Of a stretch of DNA of 64,000 nucleotides, positions 44,700 to 54,859 are shown piece after piece. Below the pieces are notes generated by a model, which was not told the DNA's origin, made no database searches, and was given only the letters and a program-made list of their open reading frames with translations. This DNA comes from Halomonas llamarensis (lineage in GTDB: Bacteria; Pseudomonadota; Gammaproteobacteria; Pseudomonadales; Halomonadaceae), in contig NZ_JAMJPJ010000002.1 of NCBI RefSeq assembly GCF_023555005.1, positions 1-64,000 on the forward strand, in the 5' to 3' direction. A program made the translations under genes and the position numbers. How positions within the stretch are numbered: the first letter of the stretch is position 1; each line of letters begins with the position of its first letter.

Positions 44700-44882
44700 G
44701 GAGCCATTCTCTCCTGCAACTATGTTATTAATTGGGTCATATTACTGAAAGATGGCGATTGTACAGAAATATATCAATTTAACGCACTGAAAAGCCGCAT
44801 TAAATCGCTGGTTGACTTTGCCTCATAAAAAACGCTTTTGTCTCACCTTAGAGGTGGATCAAAAGCGTTGCCCCATTCTGCA

Positions 44883-44909
44883 AGCCGCCCGGCATTTTAC
44901 CGGGCGGCT
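44883..44909. terminator. Strong hairpin downstream of mucD
   Basis: AGCCGCCCGG and CCGGGCGGCT form a perfect 10-bp stem with a 7-base loop, 28 bases after the mucD stop on the minus strand. No T run follows on either strand, so it is either an atypical terminator or an mRNA 3'-end stabiliser for the sigma-E operon. Confidence 0.55.
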
Positions 44910-44936
44910 CGAGCGTTCTGCAGGAATAGACTGAGC

Positions 44937-46367
44937 CTACTGAAGGCGAAGCGCTACGAAAAGCGAGCGTCCGTCGCGGTAGATCCGCAGCGGGACTGCG
45001 CGATCAGTCGGTAACTTCGTGACGACATCTGCAAGCTCTTGGGCAGAAGAAACACGTTGCTGATCAATACTGACCAAGATATCCCCGGGGCGAATACCCG
45101 CCTGCGCCGCGACGCTTTGTGGGTCAACGTTGGTCACCTCAACCCCTCCTTGGATGTTGAGCTTTTCGCGTATGGCGTCATCAACTTCACGGACCGCGAC
45201 GCCCAGACGCACTTGGCTGGTGTCGGGCTGGCTGGTGTTGGCTTGCCCATTGTTGGGCCAACGACCCAGCTCTACCTGCTCACTGATCTCGCGGCCATCA
45301 CGTAATAAACGCAGATCCACCTCATTGCCCGGGGCCACACGGCCAATCAGACGTGGCAACGTGCTTGAGCGTTCGACATCCTCGCCATTGACTTTAAGAA
45401 TCACATCACCGGCTTCTAGGCCGCCACGTGCTGCGGGGCCTTCCGGGTCAAGGTCAGCGATCAGCGCGCCGGCAGGGGTTTCCATACCAAACGATTCCGC
45501 CAAGTCACGCGACACTGGTTGAATCATCACGCCCAGCCAGCCGCGGTTAACACGTCCGTCATCGCGCAACTGATCCGCCACATCCATCGCTACGTTGATA
45601 GGAATCGCGAAAGAGAGCCCCATGAAGCCGCCGCTACGGGTGAAGATTTGCGAATTAATCCCGACGACTTCGCCATCCAAATTGAAAAGCGGCCCCCCAG
45701 AATTACCCGGGTTGATCGCCACATCCGTTTGAATAAAGGGGACATAGGCATCTCGTGGCAGTGTGCGGTTAATCGCACTGACGATCCCCGCGGTTACTGA
45801 GTGGTCAAAACCAAACGGTGAGCCAATCGCTGCGACCCACTCGCCGACGTTCAACTCATCCGAATCACCGAGGTTAAGGGTAGGAAGGCCACTGGCATCG
45901 ACTTTTAACAGCGCGATGTCGGTTTGCGGGTCGCTGCCGACAAGTTCAGCCTCTAATTCACGGCGATCATTAAAGCGCACCAATATCTCGTCGGCATCTT
46001 CGACAACATGCGCGTTGGTCAATACATAGCCGTCTTCACTGATCACAAAACCGGAGCCCAACGATTGCCGTTCTTCACTCCGACCTTGCTCTGGGCCTTG
46101 CCCTTGGCCACCACCGGGCGGAACCGGGAGGCGGTCACCAAAGAAGTGACGAAAAATCTCGGGGATATCTTCTTGACCAAAGCCGTGGAAAGAAGGGTCA
46201 CCTCGGCTAGATACCGTTCGGCTAGTGGAAATATTCACCACACCCGGCGCGGCGTCTTCAACAAGCGTCGTGAAGTCAGGCAGCTGCTGTGCTTGGGCAT
46301 GGCTACTGAAGACCAAGGCTGCCATCAAACAGAGCCATAACGTCGAGGGGAAAATCAGGCGCTTCAT
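44937..46367 (-). CDS. mucD: Periplasmic serine protease MucD/DegP-like
   Basis: This 476-residue HtrA-family protease and chaperone handles misfolded envelope proteins and restrains sigma-E signalling. The signal peptide LWLCLMAALVFSSHAQA is at the N-terminus. The catalytic triad is visible: His in VLTNAHVVEDADEI, Asp in TDIALLKVDAS, Ser in NPGNSGGPLFNLDGEVV. Two PDZ domains follow, with GWLGVMIQPVSRDLAESF and the second near ILVSIDQQRVSSAQELADVV. A Gln/Gly-rich loop (PPGGGQGQGPEQGRSEERQ) precedes the active site. It is the last gene of the rpoE-rseABC-mucD run. Confidence 0.94.
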   Translation of the reverse strand: MKRLIFPSTLWLCLMAALVFSSHAQAQQLPDFTTLVEDAAPGVVNISTSRTVSSRGDPSFHGFGQEDIPEIFRHFFGDRLPVPPGGGQGQGPEQGRSEERQSLGSGFVISEDGYVLTNAHVVEDADEILVRFNDRRELEAELVGSDPQTDIALLKVDASGLPTLNLGDSDELNVGEWVAAIGSPFGFDHSVTAGIVSAINRTLPRDAYVPFIQTDVAINPGNSGGPLFNLDGEVVGINSQIFTRSGGFMGLSFAIPINVAMDVADQLRDDGRVNRGWLGVMIQPVSRDLAESFGMETPAGALIADLDPEGPAARGGLEAGDVILKVNGEDVERSSTLPRLIGRVAPGNEVDLRLLRDGREISEQVELGRWPNNGQANTSQPDTSQVRLGVAVREVDDAIREKLNIQGGVEVTNVDPQSVAAQAGIRPGDILVSIDQQRVSSAQELADVVTKLPTDRAVPLRIYRDGRSLFVALRLQ

Positions 46368-46477
46368 GTAAGAGCTCCTAACATTAGAATAAGGCCAAAA
46401 TCGGCCGTGGATGAGACAACGAATACTCAGTACCGAGAGTCATCGGTGCAAAGCGTCATCGGTATCAAGAGACAGAA

Positions 46478-46957
46478 TTAATTGACCAGACGAGGTCGAA
46501 AGCGTTCCGCATCACGTCGATTTTTAAATTTAAAGACAACGGCGGTAGCGATCAAGGCGGCAAAAAAAACCGCAGGTGCATTCCACTGTGAGGCCATTTC
46601 CGCCACCGATAGCAACCCTACGCACGTCATCGCCACCAAAAGCGGAAGCGCGTAAACCCAAAGCGCTAAATGCATTAATGAGCGGCGCGGCATGCGAAGA
46701 CGCACATGGCCTCCAAGCGGAAAAAGAACATCTAGTTCGCGTTGTTTTTGGGCTTCTAGGTTATGGCCAACAGGCACATCCACTTGCCAATGCCGGGAGC
46801 GCTGTAAAAGCCCCGCCCCGCAACCGCCACCTTTTTGACAACGCTCGCAACCAGCACCGGCTTGCACTTCAACGCGCAAACCCGTTGCGCTGTACCCCAC
46901 CACCGTGGCATCACGATACAAATCCGCCGTGCTTAAAGCACAGGATGCTAGCGCCAT
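46478..46957 (-). CDS. rseC: Sigma-E regulator RseC/MucC
   Basis: This 159-residue inner-membrane protein of the RseC/MucC family is a positive or modulatory factor of the sigma-E system and is also linked to reduction of SoxR. The N-terminal cysteine cluster GCERCQKGGGCGAG is characteristic. Two membrane helices follow (LALWVYALPLLVAMTCVGLL and PAVFFAALIATAVVF). It overlaps the 3' end of the rseB gene by ten bases. The usual start region lacks a strong ribosome site, consistent with translational coupling. Confidence 0.88.
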   Translation of the reverse strand: MALASCALSTADLYRDATVVGYSATGLRVEVQAGAGCERCQKGGGCGAGLLQRSRHWQVDVPVGHNLEAQKQRELDVLFPLGGHVRLRMPRRSLMHLALWVYALPLLVAMTCVGLLSVAEMASQWNAPAVFFAALIATAVVFKFKNRRDAERFRPRLVN

Positions 46958-47946
46958 GATGTTGACTCCGAAGGTTTATCAACGAGTCCAACAGCGCGGA
47001 CAACGCGGCGCAAGACCTGAGGTGGCACCTCACCAATTGCCACCACCTGACGATCAGCACCTGAGCTTTGGCTGCGCTCAACCGCCACCGCCGAAACACC
47101 GAGTTTATGGACACCAGGCGAAAGAGACGACGCAGACAAAGGCTCAACAAACACACTGATGGCAGCCAACCCATCGCTATAAAGCTTCTGGGCACGTCCA
47201 CTGGGCAGCTCTCGCGACACACCTGGCTGTAGCTGAAAGCCTTTAGGCAGCCAAGTTACCTGCCAATCAACGTTTGGCTCACTACCTGGGCGACCGATTT
47301 TTACATCGCCGCTAAAACGCTCTGGGTCTTGTAACTGTGTTACTTGAAATGTTTCTAAAATATCGCCGTCGGTATCGCGTACCACATGCTTCAGCACAAG
47401 ACCACTGGCAACATCCAGCCACCACTGATGCGAATAGCGATCTGCATCACGCGGCTCAAACGTGATTTTTACTGCTTCACGCCCTGCCACGCGTTTATCG
47501 TTTTCAAGCGAAACGGCGTAGATACGGCTGATGTGCGTTGCCCATTGGGCCGGAACGGAAGTCTCAACATCCGGTGCGTTTGTCCACCCCCAGTGGCCGA
47601 CGCGGGCATGGCGTTCAATACTCATGGAAGGACCATCCAAGTATTGGACTACCTGCTGGCGGACCCCGTCTTGAATGCGATGTGAAAGGGCTAAAGTACG
47701 TATTTCATTTGCGTCAATCGCAACGGCGCGTGCTTGAAAACTGTAACAATGGCTAGCCCACAAGCTCGTGGTCAACCACTGTTGAACATTGCTCGGCGTT
47801 TGTTCTTCCAACGCCTCACAGCTCAGCGTCTTTGCGTTGGGCGCCAACTCAGATGCTAATAGGGGATACGCCATCAACATCAAAGCGTGAAGCGCAAAAA
47901 TACAAATGGTAGTGCGAACATTACGCGTCATCGGCTGCGGCATCAT
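46948..47946 (-). CDS. rseB: Periplasmic sigma-E regulator RseB/MucB
   Basis: This 332-residue periplasmic protein binds the anti-sigma factor RseA/MucA and shields it from proteolysis until lipids or lipopolysaccharide displace it. A signal peptide (TICIFALHALMLMAYPLLAS) is followed by the LolA-like domain (VQQWLTTSLWASHCYSFQAR) and the smaller C-terminal domain ending VRAVGLVDKPSEST. Typical internal sequence includes REAVKITFEPRDADRYSHQW. Several ATG codons lie at the start, and the exact one is uncertain by up to six codons. Confidence 0.92.
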   Translation of the reverse strand: MMPQPMTRNVRTTICIFALHALMLMAYPLLASELAPNAKTLSCEALEEQTPSNVQQWLTTSLWASHCYSFQARAVAIDANEIRTLALSHRIQDGVRQQVVQYLDGPSMSIERHARVGHWGWTNAPDVETSVPAQWATHISRIYAVSLENDKRVAGREAVKITFEPRDADRYSHQWWLDVASGLVLKHVVRDTDGDILETFQVTQLQDPERFSGDVKIGRPGSEPNVDWQVTWLPKGFQLQPGVSRELPSGRAQKLYSDGLAAISVFVEPLSASSLSPGVHKLGVSAVAVERSQSSGADRQVVAIGEVPPQVLRRVVRAVGLVDKPSESTSWR

Positions 47947-48007
47947 CTACGTACTGAGTATCCATCAACGGTACATATCACCATTCCGTGCATTTTCTTT
48001 GCACGCG

Positions 48008-48793
48008 CTACTGCCCAAGCGATTCAGTGGACATGGCCGAACGCATTAGCGGCAGCCAGCTATCGCTGTTGCCATATGCCGCGCCATGGGCATGCTGCTC
48101 AAGATATGAGCGCAATAAGCGAGTTTGCTCAAGATCAAGTCCCGCATTTTGCACATTGTTCGTCGTCGTATTAGACGGTAACTGAGCGGCAGAAAAGCCG
48201 CCCTCGCTGACATTCATAAACCCACTATTAGCCGACTGACCATTGAGCCGAAAAGGAGTGGGCTCAAACATTGGAATGTCGCTATTTGCGCTCCCGACAC
48301 GAGAAAGCTCTGAAGTCGCCAAACTCACAGGTTGCACCTGCTGGGTAGCGCTAGCCGACGTCGATGGTGCATTTGCCACACTGGCAGAGCGATCAACGGA
48401 CGGGCCGTCATTGCCATCACCAAGGCCGCTATTAAAGTATTGTACGCCAGTGACCACCATTAGCGACACAGCGGCGGCAACACCGGCACCACGCGCGAAA
48501 GATATCGTGGGCACCTTCTCTGCTTTAGCAACTGACTCTGCTTTAGCCTCTAACGGGGTATCCGCTAGCGGAACAGGCTCTTCTTGCAAACGAGCCATGA
48601 CCCCAGCGGACAGGTCGATACTCACATCAACACCCTGCTCGCGTTGCATCAAGCTTCGCGCTAAATGGTAACGACGCCACGTATCGGCTGCGTCGGCATT
48701 GTTAGGAAGCGCCTTTAACACTCGGCGTAATTCAAGCTCATCGCTTTCTCCATCCATCATGGCTGAAAGCGACTCCCGCGTGTTTTGACTCAT
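48008..48793 (-). CDS. rseA: Anti-sigma-E factor RseA/MucA
   Basis: This 261-residue inner-membrane anti-sigma factor holds RpoE inactive. The N-terminal sigma-binding domain (ESLSAMMDGESDELELRRVL then ADTWRRYHLARSLMQREQ) is typical of MucA/RseA. A single membrane helix, GVAAAVSLMVVTGVQYF, lies near residue 105-125, and the periplasmic tail is longer and low in complexity (SVDRSASVANAPSTSASATQ). It is directly downstream of rpoE and upstream of rseB, the standard operon. Confidence 0.92.
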   Translation of the reverse strand: MSQNTRESLSAMMDGESDELELRRVLKALPNNADAADTWRRYHLARSLMQREQGVDVSIDLSAGVMARLQEEPVPLADTPLEAKAESVAKAEKVPTISFARGAGVAAAVSLMVVTGVQYFNSGLGDGNDGPSVDRSASVANAPSTSASATQQVQPVSLATSELSRVGSANSDIPMFEPTPFRLNGQSANSGFMNVSEGGFSAAQLPSNTTTNNVQNAGLDLEQTRLLRSYLEQHAHGAAYGNSDSWLPLMRSAMSTESLGQ

Positions 48794-49038
48794 ACTTCAC
48801 ACCCTCAAACTGATTCAGAGAAGCTTGCGCAAAACATTAGTCGTTAACCGCTTACATACGCCCAGCGGCATTGATTCGTAATGTTAAATCGCCCCACTTC
48901 TCTCCGGCCAAGACCTTATCGTCATCACTTACCTCATGATGTCGAAATGTCGCTACCCTTCAGGGCAGCCTGAACAGTATGACGTTGTATTTATCAGACA
49001 GTTCAACACGAACCCCAAACCTCGCCAAAAAAATGCGT

Positions 49039-49638
49039 TCACTCGTCACGACTGTTGCGTGCCGTACTCACTAATGGGCGAATATGCTCGTCGACAGCCT
49101 CCCTTGCACGAAAAATACGCGAGCGTACGGTACCGACAGGGCAATGCATCACTTGTGCAATATCTTCATAAGCAAGGCCATCAAATTCACGCAGCGTGAT
49201 AGCCGTGCGTAAATCGTCGGGTAGCTTTTCAATGGCTTCGAACACGGCCGCCTCAAGTTGGTCTCTGGCAATTGCCGCCTCTGGCGACTCGCTATCCGCT
49301 AGCCGACCGCTTTGATCGATAACCTCAGCATCCGCCACATCCATATCGCTCCCCGGAGGACGTCTGCCGCGCGAGACAAGGTGATTTTTCGCCGTATTAA
49401 TCGCAATCCGGTACATCCAGGTGTAAAACGCGCTCTCCGAGCGAAAATTCGCCAGGGCACGATAGGCTTTTATAAATGCCTCTTGCGCAACATCCTGCAC
49501 TTCGGCGTGATCGTGCACATAGCGACCAATTAATCCTATGATTTTGTGTTGATACTTTTTCACTAAGAGGTCAAACGCGCGGTTATCGCCTTTTTGGGCA
49601 CGCTCAACAAGCTGCTGATCGGTTTCACGGGTGCCCAT
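49039..49638 (-). CDS. rpoE: RNA polymerase sigma-E factor (AlgU/RpoE)
   Basis: This 199-residue ECF sigma factor controls the envelope stress response. Region 2 carries DLLVKKYQHKIIGLIGRYVH and VQDVAQEAFIKAYRALANFR; region 4 carries RTAITLREFDGLAYEDIAQV followed by MHCPVGTVRSRIFRARE. These closely match the AlgU/RpoE type. It is the first gene of the operon with rseA, rseB, rseC and mucD. The 296 bases upstream hold no gene; I saw no convincing GAACTT/TCTGA promoter, so autoregulation is expected from the family but not shown. Confidence 0.96.
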   Translation of the reverse strand: MGTRETDQQLVERAQKGDNRAFDLLVKKYQHKIIGLIGRYVHDHAEVQDVAQEAFIKAYRALANFRSESAFYTWMYRIAINTAKNHLVSRGRRPPGSDMDVADAEVIDQSGRLADSESPEAAIARDQLEAAVFEAIEKLPDDLRTAITLREFDGLAYEDIAQVMHCPVGTVRSRIFRAREAVDEHIRPLVSTARNSRDE

Positions 49639-49934
49639 TCAAACGCCCCTCCTGCTCGTCTGGCAAAGAGCATACCTAGATCGTTTTCGTTCCCATTTTG
49701 TCTGAGCATTAACAGCAAGCAGCATAGCGTCCCTTGGGAGTTTGATTAGTCTAAAAACAGTGTCACGCGTTCTGCCCAGGGCATCAAGCGCTTACAACCC
49801 TACAAAATCAAAGCAAAAAACAATGAAAACGACATTTTGCGTTATCCAATAGTTCCGTAACAATTGATTTTTACTACCTTAGCGAGCGATAGTAGGCGCT
49901 ACTTTTCGACCACTGCGCAAGCACAGGTAACACG

Positions 49935-51011
49935 ATGTCAGAACAGCAGGTGAATAACCTTAATGTCCTCGCTCAGGATGTTCTTATTACCCCCGACGCG
50001 CTAAAAAAAGCCGTCCCTCTTACCGAAAAAGCTGAACGCTCGGTAATTGAAGGTCGCCAAACCATTCAAAATATCCTTGATGGCAAAGATCCTCGTCTTT
50101 TGGTGGTAGTAGGCCCATGCTCCATCCATGATGTGGATGCCGCTATGGATTATGCCCGCCACCTGCGTGAACTTGCTGATAGCGTCAGCGACAGTTTGTA
50201 TATCGTAATGCGCGTCTATTTTGAAAAGCCACGCACCACGGTTGGGTGGAAAGGCCTCATCAACGACCCGCACTTAAACGGCTCATTTGAAATCGAAGAG
50301 GGCTTACATATCGCGCGTAAGCTACTGGTGGATCTCGCCGAACTGGGATTGCCGCTTGCTACCGAAGCACTTGACCCTATTTCACCCCAATATATCCAAG
50401 ACTGCATCAGCTGGTCAGCCGTCGGGGCGCGTACTACCGAATCACAAACCCACCGTGAAATGGCCTCAGGGCTTTCTGGCCCGGTTGGGTTTAAAAATGG
50501 CACCGATGGCAGCCTGGATGTCGCTATCAACGCACTGCAATCAGTTGCCAGCCCGCACAATTTCCTGGGTATTAACCACGAAGGCCAAGTCGCGATTATC
50601 CGCACACGAGGCAATGCCTATGGGCACGTGGTACTGCGTGGTGGCAATGGCAAACCCAACTACGACAGCGTCAGCGTAGCCCTGGCAGAGCAAGAGCTGA
50701 AAAAAGCGGACCTATCTCCCAACATTATGATCGACTGCTCTCACGCCAATTCCAATAAAGACCCGGCATTGCAGCCTCTGGTACTGGAAAACGTGACCAA
50801 CCAGATTCTGGACGGCAACTGCTCGATTATAGGCTTAATGGTAGAGTCTAATATCGGCTGGGGTAATCAAAAAGTCCCAGAAGATATCAGCCAACTCAAG
50901 TACGGAGTTTCCATTACCGACGCCTGTATCGATTGGGATGCGACTGTCGAGGCCTTTACCCGCATGAATGAGAAGCTGGCGGATATACTGGCAAAACGCA
51001 TCGCCAAATAA
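49935..51011 (+). CDS. 3-deoxy-7-phosphoheptulonate (DAHP) synthase, class I
   Basis: This 358-residue enzyme condenses PEP and erythrose 4-phosphate, the first step of aromatic amino acid synthesis. Motifs include VVVGPCSIHDVDAAMDYA, FEKPRTTVGWKGLINDPHL, SVGARTTESQTHREMASGL-like sequence and MIDCSHANSNKD. It belongs to the AroF/AroG/AroH group, whose members are feedback-inhibited by Phe, Tyr or Trp. I cannot tell which type this is, so no symbol is given. AGGTAAC precedes the ATG. It stands alone, converging on dinG. Confidence 0.94.
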   Translation: MSEQQVNNLNVLAQDVLITPDALKKAVPLTEKAERSVIEGRQTIQNILDGKDPRLLVVVGPCSIHDVDAAMDYARHLRELADSVSDSLYIVMRVYFEKPRTTVGWKGLINDPHLNGSFEIEEGLHIARKLLVDLAELGLPLATEALDPISPQYIQDCISWSAVGARTTESQTHREMASGLSGPVGFKNGTDGSLDVAINALQSVASPHNFLGINHEGQVAIIRTRGNAYGHVVLRGGNGKPNYDSVSVALAEQELKKADLSPNIMIDCSHANSNKDPALQPLVLENVTNQILDGNCSIIGLMVESNIGWGNQKVPEDISQLKYGVSITDACIDWDATVEAFTRMNEKLADILAKRIAK

Positions 51012-51031
51012 ACCCTAACAACACGTCAACT

Positions 51032-53158
51032 CTAAGCGATTTCGCGCCGAAACGGCGGCAATGCATCCAGCAGCGCTTTGCCGTAACGGCGCGTTAACAC
51101 ACGACGGTCGAGTAGCGTGATGCGGCCGCTGTCGCTCTCCTTACGAATTAAGCGCCCACAGGCCTGCACGAGCTTGATGGAAGCATCCGGCACGCTAATA
51201 CGCATAAACGGGTTTCCACCTTGGCTTTCGATCCATTCCGCTAATGTCGCTCCCACCGGGTCATCCGGTACCGCAAACGGCAGCCGGGTGATTACCACAT
51301 GAGTGAGGTACTCCCCCGGCAAGTCAATGCCTTCGGCAAAGCTTGCCAGGCCAAAGATCACGCTCCCCTCGCCGCGGTCCACCGCCACTCGATGTCGCTC
51401 CAAAAGCTCACGCTTGGGCAGCGCATCTTGCGCTAGCACACGCGCTTTCACCGCGTCAGGTAACGCCTTCTCTACCGCACGAAGCTGCGCACGGGAAGAA
51501 AACAGCACCAATGCCGCTTCACCATCGGCAAGCTCAATCACAAAATCAATAATCGCTTGCTCATGGGCCTCTCTGTTACTGGGATCTGTTGCCGCTTGAG
51601 GCACGCTAAGCACCGCATTCGCGTAGTCAAACGGGCTTGGCAATGCCTGGTAACGGTAGCGCCCAGCGAGCCCGGCACGCTCTTGCAGGCGCTCAAAACG
51701 CCCTAGCGCGGTTAACGTGGCGGAGGTAACGACCGCTCCATGACAGCGCCCCCACAAATGCTTGGCCAGCGTATGCGCTGCCGATACCGGGCTTGCTGAG
51801 AATTCCACTTCGGGCTCGCCGCCCACGCGGCTCAAGGTGATCCAGCGCGCGCAAGGCGGCGCATCGTTCGGATCGACAGCACTGACTGCCTCCCAAAGCG
51901 CTAAGGCTTCCAGGGCGCGCCCGTGTAGCAGTGCCACCAACGGTAGCCAGCTTTCCGCCTGCTCGCGGTCTAACCCTGTCTGCTTATCTGGATCGAGGCT
52001 TTCGCGCAGAATATCGGCAATACTTTCAAGGCTACGCGATAGCTCGGCAAACATTTTCATGAGCTGCTGCGCTTGCTCACGCAGGGCTTCCGGTGTCTGA
52101 CCTTTGGCAAACCGAGTTTGCTTAAACGCCTCCTCATCGCCTAACCCATTGGGCCGCTCAGCAAGCTGATGCCCGAGGGTAAACACCTCTTGAAGCGTCG
52201 GCTCTAAGGCATGAAGCATCTCAGGAAGCTTAGCCAGTAACTGACGGACCGTCGGCTGTATCGCCAGCGCTTGGTGCAGCTCGGTCAGGCTGCTTTTCAG
52301 TGTTTTAAGCCAACGCAGGCAACCATGAACGGCAAAACGGTGCGCAAAGTGCGAAAGTGCCTTATCCGGCAAGTGATGGCCTTCGTCAAAGACGAAAATA
52401 CAATCGGCGGGATCGGGCAGGATCGCACCCCCGCCAAGCGCTAAGTCAGCCAGCACCAGGTCGTGGTTTGCCACAATCACATCGGCTTCTTCCAGTTCTC
52501 GGCGCGAGCGGAAAAATGCGCAGGCACCAAAATGACCGCAGCGCCGGCCCGTACACTGACGGTGATCCACGGTTAAACGCTGCCAGGTCGCATCCTCGAT
52601 GGTGGTTGGCCAGCTATCGCGATCCCCTTCCCATTCACCTTGGCCATAAGACGTGGCCATCTCACTAGCAAGCTGAGAGAAATCGCTGCTGGTGGCAATC
52701 AACTCCTGCTCAAACATCGACATGGTGGGATTGGGCTCGCTGCCTTCTAGCGCTTGGTCCAGACGCGCCACACACACATAGCGCCCGCGCCCTTTCGCTA
52801 ACGCATAACGAAACGCAATGCCGCTATGCTGCGCCAATGTCGGCAGGTCGTGGCCTAACACTTGCTCTTGCAGGGCAATTGTGGCGGTGGAAACCACCAA
52901 GCGCTTGCCCTGGGCTTTGGCAATCGGCAAAGCCGCAAGCAAATAGGCCAAGGTTTTTCCGGTCCCCGTTCCGGCTTCCAGCACGCAGACATGGGTGTCG
53001 TTCTGGCGCTTACCCTCGTCATCCATAACGATTCCACCAAGCGTTCGGGCAATCTCGGCAATCATCAGCCGCTGACCATAGCGCGGCGTCAGGTCGAGTC
53101 GTTCGACGACTTGGCGGTAGGCGTTTTGGATATCACCTTTTAGCGCATCATCAAGCAT
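51032..53158 (-). CDS. dinG: ATP-dependent DNA helicase DinG
   Basis: This 708-residue XPD-like superfamily 2 helicase unwinds DNA and R-loops 5' to 3'. Walker A is EAGTGTGKTLAYLLAALPIA; Walker B is FVFDEGHHLPDKALSHF. An iron-sulfur domain is indicated by cysteines in GRYVCVARL and in QCTGRRCGHFGACAFFRSRR. The C-terminal helicase half has GLASFAEGIDLPGEYLTHVV and QACGRLIRKESDSGRITLLD. It is followed five bases later by the rhlB-like gene reading the same way, where rhlB lies upstream in transcription. Confidence 0.94.
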   Translation of the reverse strand: MLDDALKGDIQNAYRQVVERLDLTPRYGQRLMIAEIARTLGGIVMDDEGKRQNDTHVCVLEAGTGTGKTLAYLLAALPIAKAQGKRLVVSTATIALQEQVLGHDLPTLAQHSGIAFRYALAKGRGRYVCVARLDQALEGSEPNPTMSMFEQELIATSSDFSQLASEMATSYGQGEWEGDRDSWPTTIEDATWQRLTVDHRQCTGRRCGHFGACAFFRSRRELEEADVIVANHDLVLADLALGGGAILPDPADCIFVFDEGHHLPDKALSHFAHRFAVHGCLRWLKTLKSSLTELHQALAIQPTVRQLLAKLPEMLHALEPTLQEVFTLGHQLAERPNGLGDEEAFKQTRFAKGQTPEALREQAQQLMKMFAELSRSLESIADILRESLDPDKQTGLDREQAESWLPLVALLHGRALEALALWEAVSAVDPNDAPPCARWITLSRVGGEPEVEFSASPVSAAHTLAKHLWGRCHGAVVTSATLTALGRFERLQERAGLAGRYRYQALPSPFDYANAVLSVPQAATDPSNREAHEQAIIDFVIELADGEAALVLFSSRAQLRAVEKALPDAVKARVLAQDALPKRELLERHRVAVDRGEGSVIFGLASFAEGIDLPGEYLTHVVITRLPFAVPDDPVGATLAEWIESQGGNPFMRISVPDASIKLVQACGRLIRKESDSGRITLLDRRVLTRRYGKALLDALPPFRREIA

Positions 53159-53163
53159 AACGC

Positions 53164-54438
53164 TTAAAGCAAGCCTTCCGGCGGATGTTCACACGGCAAT
53201 TTATCGCCAATGTAACGCTCGATTTCCGGCAGCGAGAAGGCATCTTCTTCGCCGACGAAGCTGATCGATACGCCTTTCGCACCAGCACGACCGGTGCGCC
53301 CAATACGGTGAACGTAATCTTCCGGGTCTTCTGGCAGCGTGTAGTTGATCACATGGCTTACGTCATCGATATGAATACCGCGACCGGCAACATCGGTCGC
53401 CACCAGCACTTGGATTTCGCCTTCGCGGAAGCGCTCCAGAGTGGTAATTCGCTGGCTCTGCGGCACGTCACCTGAAAGCATCGCTGCGCTGATGCCGGCT
53501 TTCTTGAGCAGATCATCCAACTTGCGCACAAGATCGCGGCGGTTACCAAACACCATCACTCGCTCGAAGCTCTCCTGCTCCAACAATTTCACCAGCAAGC
53601 GCTGCTTTTCGTCGTCAGAAATCAAGTAGACGCGCTGATCAATATCCGCCTGATTCTCGACGGTAACCTCGATCTCGACATGGGCCGGGTCAAGCGTCCA
53701 CTGGCTGGCGAGATTGAGAATATCGTCGTTAAACGTGGCCGAAAATAGAAACGTCTGGCGCTCCTCTTTTTGCGGCGTGTAGCGAATAATCCGCTTCACA
53801 TCAGGGATAAAGCCCATCGATAACATGCGATCAGCTTCGTCCAGCACCAACACTTCCACTTCGTTCAAGTCGATATCGCGCTTTTGGTGGAAGTCGAGCA
53901 ACCGCCCTGGGGTAGCCACCAGGATATCGATCTTCTTACCCAGGCTATCGCGCTGCTTCTGGTAATCCATACCGCCGACAACGCTTGCCACATTGAGTTT
54001 GGTAAAACGCGCGAGCACTTTGGCATCTTTCTCAATTTGCAGCGCAAGCTCTCGCGTCGGGGCGATAATCAGCGCCCGCGGGGCGCCTTGCTTTTGACCA
54101 TCAGGCGTGGACTCTTCAAGAAAATACGCCAACATGGAGATCAAAAACGCTGCGGTTTTACCCGTACCCGTCTGCGCCTTACCCACGATATCGCCGCCGA
54201 GAAGCGTATGACGCAGTGCTTCCGCCTGAATCGGCGTGCAGTATTCAAAGCCTTGGGCATGAATCGCACGCATCAGCGGCAGCGGCAGATCGAAATCGTG
54301 AAAACGCCACTTGCCCGCCACAGCGGGAACCTGAAACTGGCGAAGATCCCAGTTTGACTGGCGACGACGCGGCTTGCGACGACGGCGTTTAGGTTTGCGG
54401 TTCTGGGCCGACTCGGGTGTTTGTTCCGGCTCGCTCAT
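53164..54438 (-). CDS. rhlB: DEAD-box RNA helicase RhlB-like
   Basis: This 424-residue ATP-dependent RNA helicase is probably the RNA-degradosome-type RhlB. The Q-motif region [20 protein letters not shown], motif [29 protein letters not shown], the SAT motif in FLFSATF, and [18 protein letters not shown] are all present. A very basic N-terminus ([18 protein letters not shown]) is characteristic of pseudomonad and halomonad RhlB proteins and probably binds RNA. It is co-directional with dinG. Confidence 0.88.
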   Translation of the reverse strand: MSEPEQTPESAQNRKPKRRRRKPRRRQSNWDLRQFQVPAVAGKWRFHDFDLPLPLMRAIHAQGFEYCTPIQAEALRHTLLGGDIVGKAQTGTGKTAAFLISMLAYFLEESTPDGQKQGAPRALIIAPTRELALQIEKDAKVLARFTKLNVASVVGGMDYQKQRDSLGKKIDILVATPGRLLDFHQKRDIDLNEVEVLVLDEADRMLSMGFIPDVKRIIRYTPQKEERQTFLFSATFNDDILNLASQWTLDPAHVEIEVTVENQADIDQRVYLISDDEKQRLLVKLLEQESFERVMVFGNRRDLVRKLDDLLKKAGISAAMLSGDVPQSQRITTLERFREGEIQVLVATDVAGRGIHIDDVSHVINYTLPEDPEDYVHRIGRTGRAGAKGVSISFVGEEDAFSLPEIERYIGDKLPCEHPPEGLL

Positions 54439-54619
54439 AGGCTATGTATTCGTCCGTTACGGTGAATGTTTGGCATGACAAAGGCCACATTGTACCAGGG
54501 CTTCGCGCTTAGGGCGCCCTTCCTGGCTTTCTTCTCGTGTGTCAATTCCCATGTGCCAAACAGACGAGACTGATAGAATACGCGTTAACGCAATAAATGC
54601 ACTGTATTGAGATCGCGAT

Positions 54620-54859
54620 ATGACACGTAGAAAAAAGAGCCGCTCGTTGGCGGACAAAGTCACCATCCGTACCGGCCGTCGTAAAGATTACAAAAAGTGG
54701 CGCCATGACAACCCTGACCAGGTGGCGCCATCGCGTCGCTTTGTGGCCAAAAAACAGCAGCAACGCAAGCTTCAGGCGACGCGCAAGGCGGCACGCCAGG
54801 AAAGCGGTCAACCGATTTCCATCCACCCTGATAAGCAGGATAGGAAAGAGGATTCATAA
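54620..54859 (+). CDS. Small highly basic protein coupled to xthA
   Basis: This 79-residue protein of unknown function, [20 protein letters not shown] at the start, is full of Lys, Arg and Gln ([17 protein letters not shown]) and has no hydrophobic core. That suggests an intrinsically disordered nucleic-acid-binding protein. Its stop codon shares one base with the exonuclease III start (TAATG), so the two genes are translationally coupled. This supports a real gene and possibly a link to DNA repair or RNA metabolism. It is divergent from rhlB. Confidence 0.7.
   Translation: MTRRKKSRSLADKVTIRTGRRKDYKKWRHDNPDQVAPSRRFVAKKQQQRKLQATRKAARQESGQPISIHPDKQDRKEDS

Noticed and set aside
49639..49934. 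Sigma-E autoregulatory promoter upstream of rpoE
   Set aside because: GGAACG and GAACGC elements occur, but none is followed at 16-17 bases by a convincing TCTGA or TCAAA, so no site is claimed.
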